A stretch of DNA of 64,000 nucleotides from Bin80 sp965116685 (GCA_965116685.1 OZ220707.1:3348001-3412000); one strand, 5' to 3'. Counted from the first letter of the stretch, positions 18,005-28,216 are shown. Notes: generated by a model from the letters alone, not told the origin. Program-made: numbers and translations.

Positions 18005-18274
18005 TTATTCAACAACTAAAACTTCCTTATGGTATAGGCAGGAACCACTTTCTTCAGCTGCCCCTGTACAGCAATTTCCGTTTTCACATCCACCACCGCA
18101 CGAAACATAAATTCCACAAGGCCAGAAGCAGATAGGATTGTGATCCTCGTGTTATTGAAGGGATGCACCGCCGGATGCCTGGACAACATCTAAATGCGGC
18201 AATAGGACGAATACGAAAACCACGACAGTACAGCAAACGCCTGCGACAATATAAACAATTTTGCTTTTCATCAT
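18005..18274 (-). pseudogene. small secreted Cys-rich peptide gene with an in-frame stop
   Basis: A single 90-codon frame: MMKSKIVYIVAGVCC and a hydrophobic segment (signal/anchor, residues 1-30), ASGGASLQ, then a TAA at codon 41, then in the same frame a Cys-rich tail with CFWPCG, CGGGCENGNCC and SGSCLY, ending one base before the propeller lipoprotein start. The layout (membrane-leader, small Cys/Gly-rich tail, propeller lipoprotein next door) resembles NVEALA-type peptide genes of Bacteroidota, though the name motif itself is not seen. Either the gene is dead by a nonsense mutation or the base is a sequencing error. As it stands the product is a 40-residue leader. Confidence 0.5.
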
Positions 18275-18594
18275 TAATCTAGATTGACTGTTAGTAGGAA
18301 AGAATCACGCGTCTACAACCATTCTCAAAAATATGTCCCGAATAAGTGAATTATTCTTGGAATTATAACCCAAACTGTAACCGGTACGTCTGAACAGTTT
18401 CCGGAACAAGATTCTGGAGATACTGCGTGATAAGACATGGTCACGATGCACAAAACAACGGCGTAAACAGGGAGCGGTTTGGAATCATGGATAGGGGATG
18501 CATTCTTGCAAAGCAAGGCATGAAAGGGATGGGAATGATTGGGACCCCTTGGCACGCTATTCGGTTGCAGATGTAATTTTGTACCCGATTTGGA
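18275..18594. other. divergent intergenic region
   Basis: Lies between the Cys-rich peptide/propeller pair and the NfeD-like gene and must carry both promoters. No convincing coding frame, hairpin or repeat seen. Confidence 0.35.
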
Positions 18595-19155
18595 ATGGAC
18601 GCATTGTATTGGATCAGCCTCATTGTTGGTGGAGTATTTGTTTTACTTTCTTTGATCGGTGGAGGTGACTCGGATCTTGATGCTGATCTGGATGCAGATT
18701 TGGACGCAGACTTGGATGCCGATATGGATCTGGATTCGGATGTGGGAGCAGGTTGGGTAGACCTATTTTCAGTACGTACGATTTTTCTGTTTGCGGCGTT
18801 CTTTGGTATGTGTGGTGTGCTGCTGCCTTTTGCGAACGTGAATGAAATCGTACGGCTGTTCGCGTCATTGGCTGTTGGCCTAACGGTTGGGATCGGTGGA
18901 AATTATGTGATCAAGCGTATCGGATATGCACACATTTCCAGCGAGGTTACTGCTTCGGATCTCACGGGTCGGACCGCCGAAGTGATTATTCCATTTGGGC
19001 GTTCAGATGTGGGGAAAATTGTTTTGGTCACAAAAGGGCAACGTATGCAATTCAAGGCGCGTGGATTTGAAGGAGAGGAAGATGCCTTTGTTCAAGGAGA
19101 AGAGGTTGTAGTTGTCCGTATGGAGGGGGCAGTAGCGGAGGTATTGAGGACATAG
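18595..19155 (+). CDS. NfeD-like membrane protein with acidic repeat
   Basis: 186 residues. An N-terminal transmembrane helix (WISLIVGGVFVLLSLIGG) is followed by a perfect tetrapeptide repeat (DADL four times within residues 26-45), two further transmembrane segments (VRTIFLFAAFFGMCGVLLPF and IVRLFASLAVGLTVGIGG) and a C-terminal OB-fold domain (DLTGRTAEVIIPFG...GQRMQFKARGF). The OB-fold and the flotillin gene downstream are the usual NfeD/YqiJ-flotillin arrangement for membrane microdomains. The acidic repeat may bind divalent cations (inference). Confidence 0.8.
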   Translation: MDALYWISLIVGGVFVLLSLIGGGDSDLDADLDADLDADLDADMDLDSDVGAGWVDLFSVRTIFLFAAFFGMCGVLLPFANVNEIVRLFASLAVGLTVGIGGNYVIKRIGYAHISSEVTASDLTGRTAEVIIPFGRSDVGKIVLVTKGQRMQFKARGFEGEEDAFVQGEEVVVVRMEGAVAEVLRT

Positions 19156-19415
19156 CTTCTCCAAAGCTATGTCCTTTGACGAGCGGGCCCATACACTCTG
19201 AATGGACATGCCTATGGGTTGCTTCAGTTTGCATCCATGCTTGTTTCTCCCCGTGGCAATAGGCTGTAGTATATTTAAACGAACCAAAAGCTCTTAGCCT
19301 AATTAAGAGTGTAATTCTCGAGTTCAGCCAGAATTGAAATGTAGTTTTTGTGCGCAAGGTATGGAAAGTGCTTCATCCCAGCTGAGCAGTCCCCGTTATC
19401 ATACAATTTCTCAAA

Positions 19416-20651
19416 ATGGAAACAATCGTTGTTATTAGTGGAGTCCTCGTCACGGCAATCTTCGTAGTATTTGGCATCGTGCGAGCAAACCTGAAAATTT
19501 GTCAACCCAATGAGGTTCTCATCTTCAGTGGACGCAGCCGCTGTATGTCAGACGGAACGAAGGTAGGCTACCGATTCATCAAGGGAGGGCGCGGGTTCAG
19601 AATTCCTATTCTGGAGCAAGTTGAAAGGATTCGCCTGAACACCATCCCTTTGGATTTGACGGTTCAGAATGCGTACTCCAAAGGGGGTATTCCGCTTACT
19701 GTGCGGGCAATTGCCAACGTGAAGGTCGCCTCCAATGAATCGGAGCTTTCGAACGCCGTTGAGCGGCTTCTGGGTAAAGATCCGCATGAAATCCAGATGA
19801 TCGCGAAAGAAACCCTGGAAGGTAATTTGCGGGGAGTATTGGCAACGCTCACGCCAGAAGAAGTGAATGAAGATCGACTGAAATTTGCCAAAGAGCTCTT
19901 GGGCGAGGCCGACATTGACTTAAGCAATCTAGGACTACAACTGGACACCATGAAAATCCAGAGTGTCGAAGATGATGTAGGATACCTGGATGCAATCGGG
20001 CGTCAGCAATCAGCACATATTATTGCTGCAGCACGTGTTGCTGAAGCAGAAAAACGTGAACAAGCAAGACTTGCGGAAGCGAATGCAGACAAAAGCATTG
20101 AGCAGGCAGAGAATGATGTGCGCATCCTAAAGGCGCAGTTATCGGCCAAAAGTGCTGCGGAGGAGGCTCGTATTGATGTTGCTGCAGAAGTTTCGGCCGC
20201 GCAGGCCCGGCAGCAACTCGCAATAGAAGAGATAAAATTGGCAGAGAAGCAGCAGCGTGCAGATGTGATTGTGGCCGCCGAGGCAGAGCGTCAGGCAAAA
20301 GAGGAAATTGCGAAAGGAAACGCCGCTCGAATCTTCGAAGATGGGCAGGCAGAAGTTGAAATTCTACGCCAGAAACTCATACTCTGGCAGGAGGCTGGTC
20401 CCAATGCCGAGCGACTATTCCTGATCCAAATGTTGCCGGATATACTAAAACAGGTAGTTCAGACCGTTGACAATCTTTCGATTGATAAACTTACGGTTGT
20501 TGACAGCGGCAATGGAACAGGGGTTCCTTCCGTGTTTAATCAGATTGCTGGATCTACCCCGGCTTTATTGGAGAGCCTCAAAGCATCAACTGGAGTTGAT
20601 ATTGCCGCAATGCTGAGCGGAGCATCGGGAAGTTCCAAAGAAGATGAGTAG
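19416..20651 (+). CDS. flotillin-like SPFH protein
   Basis: Scaffold of membrane microdomains. 411 residues: N-terminal membrane helix (VVISGVLVTAIFVVFGIV), SPFH/PHB domain (about 30-200, with RVSGRG-like GYRFIKGGRGFRIPILEQVERI), a long Ala/Glu-rich coiled coil with EA-repeats (about 205-310) and a C-terminal oligomerisation region. Closest in style to YqiK/FloT proteins. It follows the NfeD-like gene by about 260 bases. Confidence 0.92.
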   Translation: METIVVISGVLVTAIFVVFGIVRANLKICQPNEVLIFSGRSRCMSDGTKVGYRFIKGGRGFRIPILEQVERIRLNTIPLDLTVQNAYSKGGIPLTVRAIANVKVASNESELSNAVERLLGKDPHEIQMIAKETLEGNLRGVLATLTPEEVNEDRLKFAKELLGEADIDLSNLGLQLDTMKIQSVEDDVGYLDAIGRQQSAHIIAAARVAEAEKREQARLAEANADKSIEQAENDVRILKAQLSAKSAAEEARIDVAAEVSAAQARQQLAIEEIKLAEKQQRADVIVAAEAERQAKEEIAKGNAARIFEDGQAEVEILRQKLILWQEAGPNAERLFLIQMLPDILKQVVQTVDNLSIDKLTVVDSGNGTGVPSVFNQIAGSTPALLESLKASTGVDIAAMLSGASGSSKEDE

Positions 20652-20737
20652 ACAGGCCGATTAGATGATCGGAAGATAGGGCGGATCTGCGAAAGGTAGC
20701 TTCTGGGCAGTTCTCCTGTTGTCCTGCAAACCCCGAG

Positions 20738-20772
20738 ACACACCAGGCCGGGAGCACCCCGGCCTGGTGTGT
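20738..20772. terminator. bidirectional terminator hairpin
   Basis: A perfect 15-base stem (ACACACCAGGCCGGG and its complement) with a five-base loop between the convergent flotillin and M16 peptidase genes. No long T run follows on either strand, but position and symmetry make a shared terminator likely. Confidence 0.7.
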
Positions 20773-20777
20773 GGAGA

Positions 20778-23522
20778 TCAGTTTTCAATTACGTTCCCTT
20801 CTGTGTCAAGCTTGACCACCGATCCGTAGCCCAATTCTTGAATGCCAGACTCAATCACATTCAAATCTCCCACGATCAGCCAGATCAGGTCATTTGGTCT
20901 GAGGACTTCCTCCGCGGCTGACGCGATCGTATCTACATTCAGAGCACGCACCTTGCCAGGATACGTTTCATAGTAATCCTCCGGCAAATCATACTGGACA
21001 AGATCCTGTATACTTCCTGCTACCGATCCGTTGGTCTCCCATAGTCCTGGGAGTGCTAAAGTCTGGCTCTCCTGTGCTTTAAGAACTTCATCTTCGGTTG
21101 CGGGATTGTCCCCAAGGATGCCTTCTAACTCCGCTTTGATTTCCATCATTGACTCCTTGGTCTTGTCCGTCTGTACGGGTGCATACACCAGGAAAGGGCG
21201 CTGTCCACGGGCAGTAAGCAGTAATGAACTTGCTCCGTATGACCAGCCCTTATCTTCGCGGAGATTCATGTTGATGCGCGAAACAAAGGCACCACCGAGA
21301 ACTGTATTCATTGTCTCAATCCCAATATTATTTGGCGTATTCCGTGGAGGTGCAAGGTGGCCAGCCAAAATGATAGATTGTTGGGCCTCAGGGCGATCCA
21401 TTAGATAGACGCGTGAGCCACCCTCATGCGGGACGGAAGCAATGTTTTTAGAGGGAACTTCTGCGGGCTCCCATTTGCCCAAACGGGCTTCCAGAAGTGG
21501 AATGATGGTGTCCAAATCAATGTCTCCCACAACAACTAGTGTTGCATTATTCGGTTTGAACCAGGTGTTATGATACATCTGGAGGTCATCACGTGTCATG
21601 TTCGTGACGGACTCTTCCGTACCACTACCAGTCAGGGGGTTACTGTACGCGTGATCTGTTCCGTAGTAAAGAGCTGGCATGACCCGCAGGGCCATCTGAA
21701 CAGGGTTTACTTTTTCTCTCTGGATTCCTGCTAGTCGCTCTGATTTCAATCGGTCAAACTCTGAATCTGCGAAAGATGGGTTGAGAATAACATCAGCAAA
21801 GAGATCTAAGCTCGGCTCCAAGTTGGCTGTTAGAGATACCAGACTCACGAACGAACCATCCAGGCCAGTACCAGTGCTCAGATTCGCACCAAGGTTCGCA
21901 ATTCGATCATTGATTTCCAAGGCAGTAAGGCTAGTGGTGCCCTCATCTAGCATGGACATGACCATACTAGCTGTTCCTGGGGCGATTCCCTGGTCCGAGG
22001 CGTAGCCTGCATCAAGGATCAGGCTGAGATTAACGGAAGGGATTGTATTGCGTTCTGCTAGAATGATTTCCAGCCCGTTGCTGAGAGTGGTTCGGTGTAA
22101 TTCAGGGAATTTCACCTCGGGTTCAGGACCAGTTTCAGGTAGCGTGGATCGTTCCTGCCCCTCTACTGTTGCTGCAAGCTCAGGGAAGGGATGAACCTCC
22201 ATCACATAAACACCGTCCGATAACCATTCTTCGGCTACCTGACGAACATCTTCGGGAGTCGCAGCATCTTTGTCATTGAAAGATTGAAGGTATGCATCAG
22301 GGCTGCCTCCGTAAATTTCAGAAGATGCCAGAATATCAGACTTTCCACCAAAGCCGCCAATCCGTTCCATACCGTAGATGAAACTCGCTTTCTCCTGTGT
22401 GATGATTCGGCGGAGCTCTTCTGGCGTTGGCCCGCTGGCAATAAAGGCGGCTAATTCTTCATCCAGGGCTGCTTCGACATCTGCAAGAGATAAGCCCGGA
22501 CGGGCGGTTGCTTCAACGATAAACTGGCTGCCTACGCTGCCCGAATAGAGGTAGGCATTGGCATTCGTTGCAATCTGATCCGTATAAACTAGGCGTTTAT
22601 AGAATCTTGAGTTCTTGCCACTGGACAAGACGCTTGAAGCAAGGTCTAGATGATGAAAATCGCTGGAATAGCGTTCAGGTACGTTCCAAACCTTATAGAT
22701 TCGCGCCTGTGGTACACGATCCTGCATAACCTCACGTTGTTCGCCTGTACGCTTGGCGACCCACGTATCAAACTGGGATACCGGTGGTCCAGGAGGAATA
22801 TCGCCAAAATACTTTTCAGTCAGTGCGCGAGCTTCACTCAATGTAATGTCACCTGCAATTGAGATGACAGCATTATTTGGACCGTAGTATGCTTTAAACC
22901 ATTCCTGCACATCTTCCAATTCTGCGGCATTCAGATCTTCCATGGAGCCAATCACGGTATGGGCATAGGGATGCCCTTTGGGGTAAGTGGCATCTGTAAT
23001 ATGATTAAAGACCTGTCCGTAGGGGGCGTTTTCGCCCTGGCGTTTTTCGTTCTGTACGACCCCGCGTTGCTCGTCAAGTTTTGCCTCATCAATCGCACCA
23101 AGGAGATGACCCATTCGATCAGACTCCATCCATAACACGAGATCGACTGCATTTTTGGGTACAGTCTGAAAATAGTTAGTGCGGTCCCTGTTGGTTGTGC
23201 CGTTCAGATCTGTTGCGCCAAGTCGCTCAAGTACCTGGAAGTAGTCGTCGTTGAAATTTTCCGAGCCATTGAACATCAGATGTTCAAATAGATGAGCGAA
23301 TCCGCTGCGTCCCTCGGGCTCATTTTTGGATCCGACATGATACCAAAGATTCACGGCTACCAGGGGTGCCTTGTCATCTTCATGGACGATGACAGTCAAG
23401 CCATTGTCTAGATGGAATTTCTCGTAACTAATCGTAGGTATTTGCATGGTTGTCTCTTCCTGGGCCCAAGTGCTTGGTACACATATCAGCAGGATAACAA
23501 GAGTGAAAAAGCTGGATTTCAT
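20778..23522 (-). CDS. M16 (pitrilysin-type) zinc metallopeptidase, two-domain
   Basis: Secreted or periplasmic peptidase of 914 residues with a signal peptide (VILLICVPSTWAQ). The N-terminal half carries the inverted zinc motif HLFEH (His77, Glu80, His81) and the third ligand glutamate in VVQNEK (Glu159); the C-terminal half is the catalytically inactive M16C-type repeat (LSNGLEIILAERNTIPSVNLSLILDAG near 485-515). Such fused proteins form a clamshell that degrades peptides. Single gene, facing the flotillin. Confidence 0.95.
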   Translation of the reverse strand: MKSSFFTLVILLICVPSTWAQEETTMQIPTISYEKFHLDNGLTVIVHEDDKAPLVAVNLWYHVGSKNEPEGRSGFAHLFEHLMFNGSENFNDDYFQVLERLGATDLNGTTNRDRTNYFQTVPKNAVDLVLWMESDRMGHLLGAIDEAKLDEQRGVVQNEKRQGENAPYGQVFNHITDATYPKGHPYAHTVIGSMEDLNAAELEDVQEWFKAYYGPNNAVISIAGDITLSEARALTEKYFGDIPPGPPVSQFDTWVAKRTGEQREVMQDRVPQARIYKVWNVPERYSSDFHHLDLASSVLSSGKNSRFYKRLVYTDQIATNANAYLYSGSVGSQFIVEATARPGLSLADVEAALDEELAAFIASGPTPEELRRIITQEKASFIYGMERIGGFGGKSDILASSEIYGGSPDAYLQSFNDKDAATPEDVRQVAEEWLSDGVYVMEVHPFPELAATVEGQERSTLPETGPEPEVKFPELHRTTLSNGLEIILAERNTIPSVNLSLILDAGYASDQGIAPGTASMVMSMLDEGTTSLTALEINDRIANLGANLSTGTGLDGSFVSLVSLTANLEPSLDLFADVILNPSFADSEFDRLKSERLAGIQREKVNPVQMALRVMPALYYGTDHAYSNPLTGSGTEESVTNMTRDDLQMYHNTWFKPNNATLVVVGDIDLDTIIPLLEARLGKWEPAEVPSKNIASVPHEGGSRVYLMDRPEAQQSIILAGHLAPPRNTPNNIGIETMNTVLGGAFVSRINMNLREDKGWSYGASSLLLTARGQRPFLVYAPVQTDKTKESMMEIKAELEGILGDNPATEDEVLKAQESQTLALPGLWETNGSVAGSIQDLVQYDLPEDYYETYPGKVRALNVDTIASAAEEVLRPNDLIWLIVGDLNVIESGIQELGYGSVVKLDTEGNVIEN

Positions 23523-23832
23523 TGGATAAAGCTAAGGTTTGTAAATGGATACTACGCAACTTGCTCTCTACGAAGCATAGTTGTCTGGGTTTCGTGCTCT
23601 GCGAAATTCACCTCATACCTTGTGAGGGGACGGCGTGGTATCATTGTAACCATTTGGGCATTTTGCATCTGGACAAATCATGAACATGTTTTATCACTGG
23701 ATGTCAGGATCCACTTATTTTTGCGGTGCGTCAACGAATAATTCCGGAGATTTGCCAGAATTATTATATACTCTTTGAACACTGACTCAGAGAGTATCGG
23801 GTTCACGACGTTGCTTTGCCCGTTCTGCCCAA
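23523..23832. other. intergenic, imperfect hairpins only
   Basis: Separates the M16 peptidase start from the permease stop, both on the minus strand. An AATAATTC/GAATTATT inverted pair near 23740 could act as a weak terminator for the permease gene or a regulatory hairpin; no gene seen. Confidence 0.35.
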
Positions 23833-25194
23833 TTACGCTTTAGAAGCATTCCCGCGACGTCGCCAGAAGAAGTAGGCCGCGACAGGGAACCCTGAAAGCA
23901 CAAAGGATAAGTCAATCAAGGATTGTTGCCAGTCCAGCACGCCGCGAACAAGAATTAAGGTCACAAGCAAAAGTAGATAAAAGGCAGGCAGAACGGGGTA
24001 TCCCGGCACCTTGAAAATTGTATGGTCGGCACCCACTTTACGGTGTCGGAGCACGAACAAAGCTGCTGTAGTAACAGCGTAGAAGATCAAAATGACAAAG
24101 ACCATCCCCGTTGCAATGGTCTCAAAAGATCCACGAACCAATAAAATGACGGCTCCCCAGCCGCATTGAAGCAGGATTGCGCGGGATGGAGTGCGGTATT
24201 TTGGATGCACATAGTCCAGCCATCGAAAAAAGATACCATCCTTTGCCATTGCATAGTAGACCCGCGGGGCGGCAATGATCGTCCCGTTCACACTTCCCGT
24301 GGCCGAAATCATGACCAGAATGGCAAAGGCACCAGCCCCGATTGGTCCTAGAAGTACAATCGCCAGTTCGGCGCCTACGCGATTCGTTTCGCGAATCGCC
24401 TCTAATCCCAGAATGCCGTGGTAGACAACGTTCGTTGCAAGGTAAATGACAAATACGGTGATAAACCCGAGCAGCAATGCGCGGGGAAGTGAGCGGTTCG
24501 GGGTTTTCATCTCGCCTGCAGCATATCCCAGGCGCTCCCATCCAACCATGGTGAAAAGGACCAGAAGTATTGAGTCGGCAATGCTGCCGGTGAAACCAAG
24601 TCTGCTTTGACTGGCAGCTGTTTCTCCAAGTTTGCTTTCGCCACCCGGCAATACGATCAGACCAATGATCACCAGAAGCAGCAGACCGCTCACCTTTGCA
24701 ATCGTCGAAAAATTTTGATAGATTTTTGCACGTTGAATTCCAGTATAGTTCAGATAGCAGAGGGCTGCAATGATACACAGTGCTAAGACGGTTTCCTGCC
24801 AGGGAAGCAGATCCACAAAAAACTCAAAGTAGGCAACTGTTACCAGAGAGAGGCCTGCCAGTGGGCTGGATCGAATGATAAAAATCTGGGCCCAGCCAAA
24901 GATGAATCCGGCCAAGGGGCCGAAAGCTCGACTGATGTACACGTATTCTCCGCCCGTTACGGGTAGGCGTGTGCCCAGTTCAGCATAAATGAGGTAGCCA
25001 ACGAGCGCCAGTGCCCCACAGCCCACCCAAAGCCAGATGATCTGACTGAACGAGCTCATGTTCAGTGCAATTTGCTGTGGTACAGCAAAAATGCCTGCCC
25101 CGATGGTGATGCCAATGAGAATAGCAGACGTGTCCAGTGTGGTCAGGGCACGCCGGAGTGTTTGGGGTCTAGAATCCAATTGCCCGTCCGTCAT
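23833..25194 (-). CDS. APC-superfamily amino acid permease
   Basis: Inner-membrane amino acid transporter with about twelve helices in 453 residues. The first helix carries the GAGIFAVP unwound-helix motif, and the region ELGTRLPVTGGEYVYISRAFGPLAGFIFGW matches the APC/LAT consensus. Substrate not readable. It overlaps the gamma-glutamyltransferase gene by 26 bases, suggesting coupled expression and uptake of amino acids released from glutathione-like peptides. Confidence 0.9.
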   Translation of the reverse strand: MTDGQLDSRPQTLRRALTTLDTSAILIGITIGAGIFAVPQQIALNMSSFSQIIWLWVGCGALALVGYLIYAELGTRLPVTGGEYVYISRAFGPLAGFIFGWAQIFIIRSSPLAGLSLVTVAYFEFFVDLLPWQETVLALCIIAALCYLNYTGIQRAKIYQNFSTIAKVSGLLLLVIIGLIVLPGGESKLGETAASQSRLGFTGSIADSILLVLFTMVGWERLGYAAGEMKTPNRSLPRALLLGFITVFVIYLATNVVYHGILGLEAIRETNRVGAELAIVLLGPIGAGAFAILVMISATGSVNGTIIAAPRVYYAMAKDGIFFRWLDYVHPKYRTPSRAILLQCGWGAVILLVRGSFETIATGMVFVILIFYAVTTAALFVLRHRKVGADHTIFKVPGYPVLPAFYLLLLVTLILVRGVLDWQQSLIDLSFVLSGFPVAAYFFWRRRGNASKA

Positions 25195-26872
25195 AGCTGC
25201 GTGAATCGGCTGCGCCGTAAAGCGTGCCGCCTTGGATCATAATACAATGTGCGCGCCCCTGAGAGCTGCGATAACGTACCCGATGGCCTTTGGCCTCGTA
25301 CAGTGCCTGCGTATCGGGGGAGATTCCCCATGACTCAAAGCTGGTGATGTCCGGTAGCCACTGGTGATGAATACGGGAGGATTCTACGGCCTGAGCGATG
25401 TCCATCTCGAAGCTAGTTACATTCAGAATGACCTGAAGGACTGTATTAATGATCGTACGCCCGCCGGGACTTCCCACTATGATGAATGGTTTCCCATCCT
25501 TTGCTACAATCGTAGGGGTCATGCTGCTCAGCATACGTTTTTGGGGAGCAACAAGATTGGGAGGCGTACCAATACGACCAGACAGGTTCGTATTACCTGG
25601 AACTGGATTGAAATCTCCCATCTCATTATTCAGCAAAAATCCGGTCCCGTCTGCAACAATCTGTGAGCCATAGCTATGCTCAAGTGTGTAGGTCAACGAA
25701 ACTGCATTCCCCGCAGCATCAACTACAGAGAAATGCGTTGTCTCCTCGCTTTCCATTGATAGATACAACTGACTGAGCTGTCCTGGATCGCTCGGGGAAG
25801 CACGTTCTTCGCTGATTGTAGCTTGAAGTTGATCAGCATGAGCTTTACTGATCAAGCGCTCCACAGGCATATTTGGATTGAAATTTGGATCTCCCAAGTG
25901 CTCTGCACGATCAGCAAATGCCCGTCGCATCGCTTCAGTCAGCAGATGCAGGTATTGTGCGGAGTTATGTCCTAATGATGTAAGGTCGTAAGCTTCCAGA
26001 ATGTTGAGCATGGTGATGAGTGCCACGCCCCCGCTACTGGGAGGACTCATTGAGTATATGTCATATTCCCCGAAGCTTCCGCGTACCGGAGGCAGCTCTT
26101 CTGCTTCGTACAGGGCGAGGTCTTCCATGGTAATCAGGCCGCCGTGGCGGGCCATGAATTCGCTCAACAGTCGTGCAGTTTCCCCTTTGTAGAATCCATC
26201 GTGTCCATGATCACGGATACGGGCCAGTGAGGCAGCTAGATCAGGCTGCTTCCAGATTTCTCCAGGTTTGAAAACATCCGTGCCATCTTTCAGAAAAGCA
26301 TGGCGGGTCGCTGCGTAAAGAGGATCTGATCTTTGTGTGAGTTGCGTCAGAAACCACTGCATGGCACGCGTGGAAGGGAATCCCTCTGCAGCCAGTTGGA
26401 CTGCCGGTTCTACAAGTGTTGCCCAATCCATCGTGCCTAGGCGCTGATGGGCAAGCCAGAGTCCAGAGACGGTGCCAGGAACACCAACAGAAAGCGGCCC
26501 CTCGTGATTGGAATTGTCAATTATTTCACCGTCAGGTCCCAGAAACATGGTTTCTGTTGCTGCCAGGGGGGCTTTTTCCCTGAAATTGAACGTGGTCACA
26601 TAGCCGTCTGCACCATGATAAACCAGAAATCCTCCGCCTCCGATATTCCCGGCCGAGGGGAGAGTGACTGCGAGTGCAAACGCCGTTGCAATCGCGGCAT
26701 CTACCGCATTTCCCCCACTCCGAAGGACCTCCATGCCAGCTTCTGAGGCCAAGTAGTGACTGGAAACAACCATGCCGCTGTCGGCTGCCACCGGAATCCG
26801 TCCAGACTGAGCCTGAACTGAGCCCGAGAATAAGATCAGGGCTGTAAATACGATTGTGCAATAATGCCTCAT
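25169..26872 (-). CDS. ggt: gamma-glutamyltransferase
   Basis: Periplasmic enzyme that hydrolyses or transfers the gamma-glutamyl group of glutathione and related peptides. 567 residues with signal peptide (FTALILFSGSVQAQ). The precursor self-cleaves before Thr378 in the TTHFSVVD motif, giving large and small subunits. Other motifs are GGNAVDAAIA (about 53-62), GGGGFLVYH (78-86) and GSPGGRTIINTV near 475. All expected residues are present and the length is normal. Confidence 0.95.
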   Translation of the reverse strand: MRHYCTIVFTALILFSGSVQAQSGRIPVAADSGMVVSSHYLASEAGMEVLRSGGNAVDAAIATAFALAVTLPSAGNIGGGGFLVYHGADGYVTTFNFREKAPLAATETMFLGPDGEIIDNSNHEGPLSVGVPGTVSGLWLAHQRLGTMDWATLVEPAVQLAAEGFPSTRAMQWFLTQLTQRSDPLYAATRHAFLKDGTDVFKPGEIWKQPDLAASLARIRDHGHDGFYKGETARLLSEFMARHGGLITMEDLALYEAEELPPVRGSFGEYDIYSMSPPSSGGVALITMLNILEAYDLTSLGHNSAQYLHLLTEAMRRAFADRAEHLGDPNFNPNMPVERLISKAHADQLQATISEERASPSDPGQLSQLYLSMESEETTHFSVVDAAGNAVSLTYTLEHSYGSQIVADGTGFLLNNEMGDFNPVPGNTNLSGRIGTPPNLVAPQKRMLSSMTPTIVAKDGKPFIIVGSPGGRTIINTVLQVILNVTSFEMDIAQAVESSRIHHQWLPDITSFESWGISPDTQALYEAKGHRVRYRSSQGRAHCIMIQGGTLYGAADSRSYDGRAIGF

Positions 26873-27073
26873 CTTCGTTCGGGTTAGGATTGAGAAGAGT
26901 TGGATGTGTTAGAGGAACTCAATAAAGGTAATACATGCAGCCTTTCTATGGAACCGTGTCCTTTTGTTGACCGCGGTGTATGCCGACGAAATCGGGATAA
27001 ATTTCTCTGAATGGATGACTCATTCCAAGATCGTTGCAACCCCTGTGGGGATATTGGATGCAGCAGTAGTTCT

Positions 27074-27757
27074 CTATCGCAGTAGAACCAGTGCACGTAC
27101 CGTTGGCGAACTCTGATGCACGGTAGACTGCATATGATAAGTAGCTTCCATCCGAATGCTCAGTTGTGATCCAATTCGATATTCTGCTCCCATCTGTGTG
27201 GCTGCACCATGTCCGAGCTCTATCCCAGTGTAGGGCATAACCGATCTATGATTGACGTTGAGTCCGTAACCGAGTCGTGATTGAAGCCTGATGGCAATAC
27301 AGGGCCAAATCTGGAACTGCGCTCATCAACCGGTGAACGGTTCGGAAATTTTCAAGAAATCTGGCAGGATACCAAATGGCTTGCCCAGCATAAACACAGG
27401 ATTGCAGGAACCAGGGGCATAACGCAGCATTCCGCTAAATGCCCATTCGCCTATATTTCCTCCATGCAGAACAAGGACCTGTCCGCGTCCTGTAATCTGA
27501 AGTCCCGCAGAGGGCAGCGAAAGGCGTGCACCGCCGCCCATTTCCAGTCCTGCCCCCGTTTGACCATCTCCGCCATCCCCGCGCAGTCCAGTCTCAATAA
27601 ATGGCTGAAGCAGCCCCCGGTCTGCAAGCCGAATTCGGTATGCTCCCTCAAGGGACATTTGAAACCGATACACACTCACATCCAGTCCGCTGATGCGATT
27701 GCTGTTTTGATCCAGGGTTTTTCTGACAAAAAATGGTAGGTGGCCTTGATGGTCTGG
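27074..27757 (-). pseudogene. outer-membrane beta-barrel (autotransporter-like) C-terminal remnant
   Basis: Two frames together give the end of a barrel domain. The first (27326-27757) contains LLQPFIETGLRGDGGDG, GLEMGGGARLSLPSAGLQITGRG and GEWAFSGMLRYAPG. After a frameshift near 27320 a second frame gives RLQSRLGYGLNVNH, PYTGIELG, YRIGSQLSIRMEATY and a final VRALVLLR before the stop. This succession of GLGL-type strands is the barrel that closes large secreted proteins in Rhodothermia-like genomes. The passenger region is absent, so it is a relic. Confidence 0.6.
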
Positions 27758-27934
27758 CTAGTTTTCATCTTTTCGGCGGTTTCCGTGTTGGGTGTTCAAC
27801 CCTCAATGCCGAAAATTCTCGCCATCCTACCCGGAACTGAGCATACTTCCAGCTATGATGACAAGGACATCTTGTTGACAATCACTATGAGGGCGAATCC
27901 CCAGTTCTTCTCCCTGGCGAATTCGAAGAATTAA

Positions 27935-28216
27935 CTCCGTACGTTCACGCTACAGTCAGACACAGAAATACTCAACGAGAAAGGCGGACCAACTACCGTG
28001 ACCGTAACGTCACAACTCAATGCAGGTTTGGCATATAGTACTTCACAGACGCTAGCGATCACCGTGGCTGGATCCGGGCGGGCTGATGCAGTTGATTTTG
28101 TTGAAAGTATTCCAAATTTTAATAATATGATAATCATATATTTAACGACAACTTTTTCATATTTGTTCCGTTTAAGTAGCAATTACCCTATTTTAAGGTA
28201 CGTCCGTGCCGTGTAG
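27935..28216 (+). pseudogene. Calx-beta-like repeat remnant
   Basis: The frame includes TLQSDTEILNEKGGPTTVTVTSQLN...TLAITVAGSGRADAVDF, a recognisable Calx-beta-like repeat unit (VSE-G-TTVTVTA pattern), then degenerates into random sequence and stops. It has no start or upstream repeats. It lies on the opposite strand to the barrel relic beside it, so the two are either from different genes or were inverted. Confidence 0.5.

Noticed and set aside
27281..27739. 152-codon plus-strand frame
   Set aside because: Antisense to the barrel relic, which explains the open frame.
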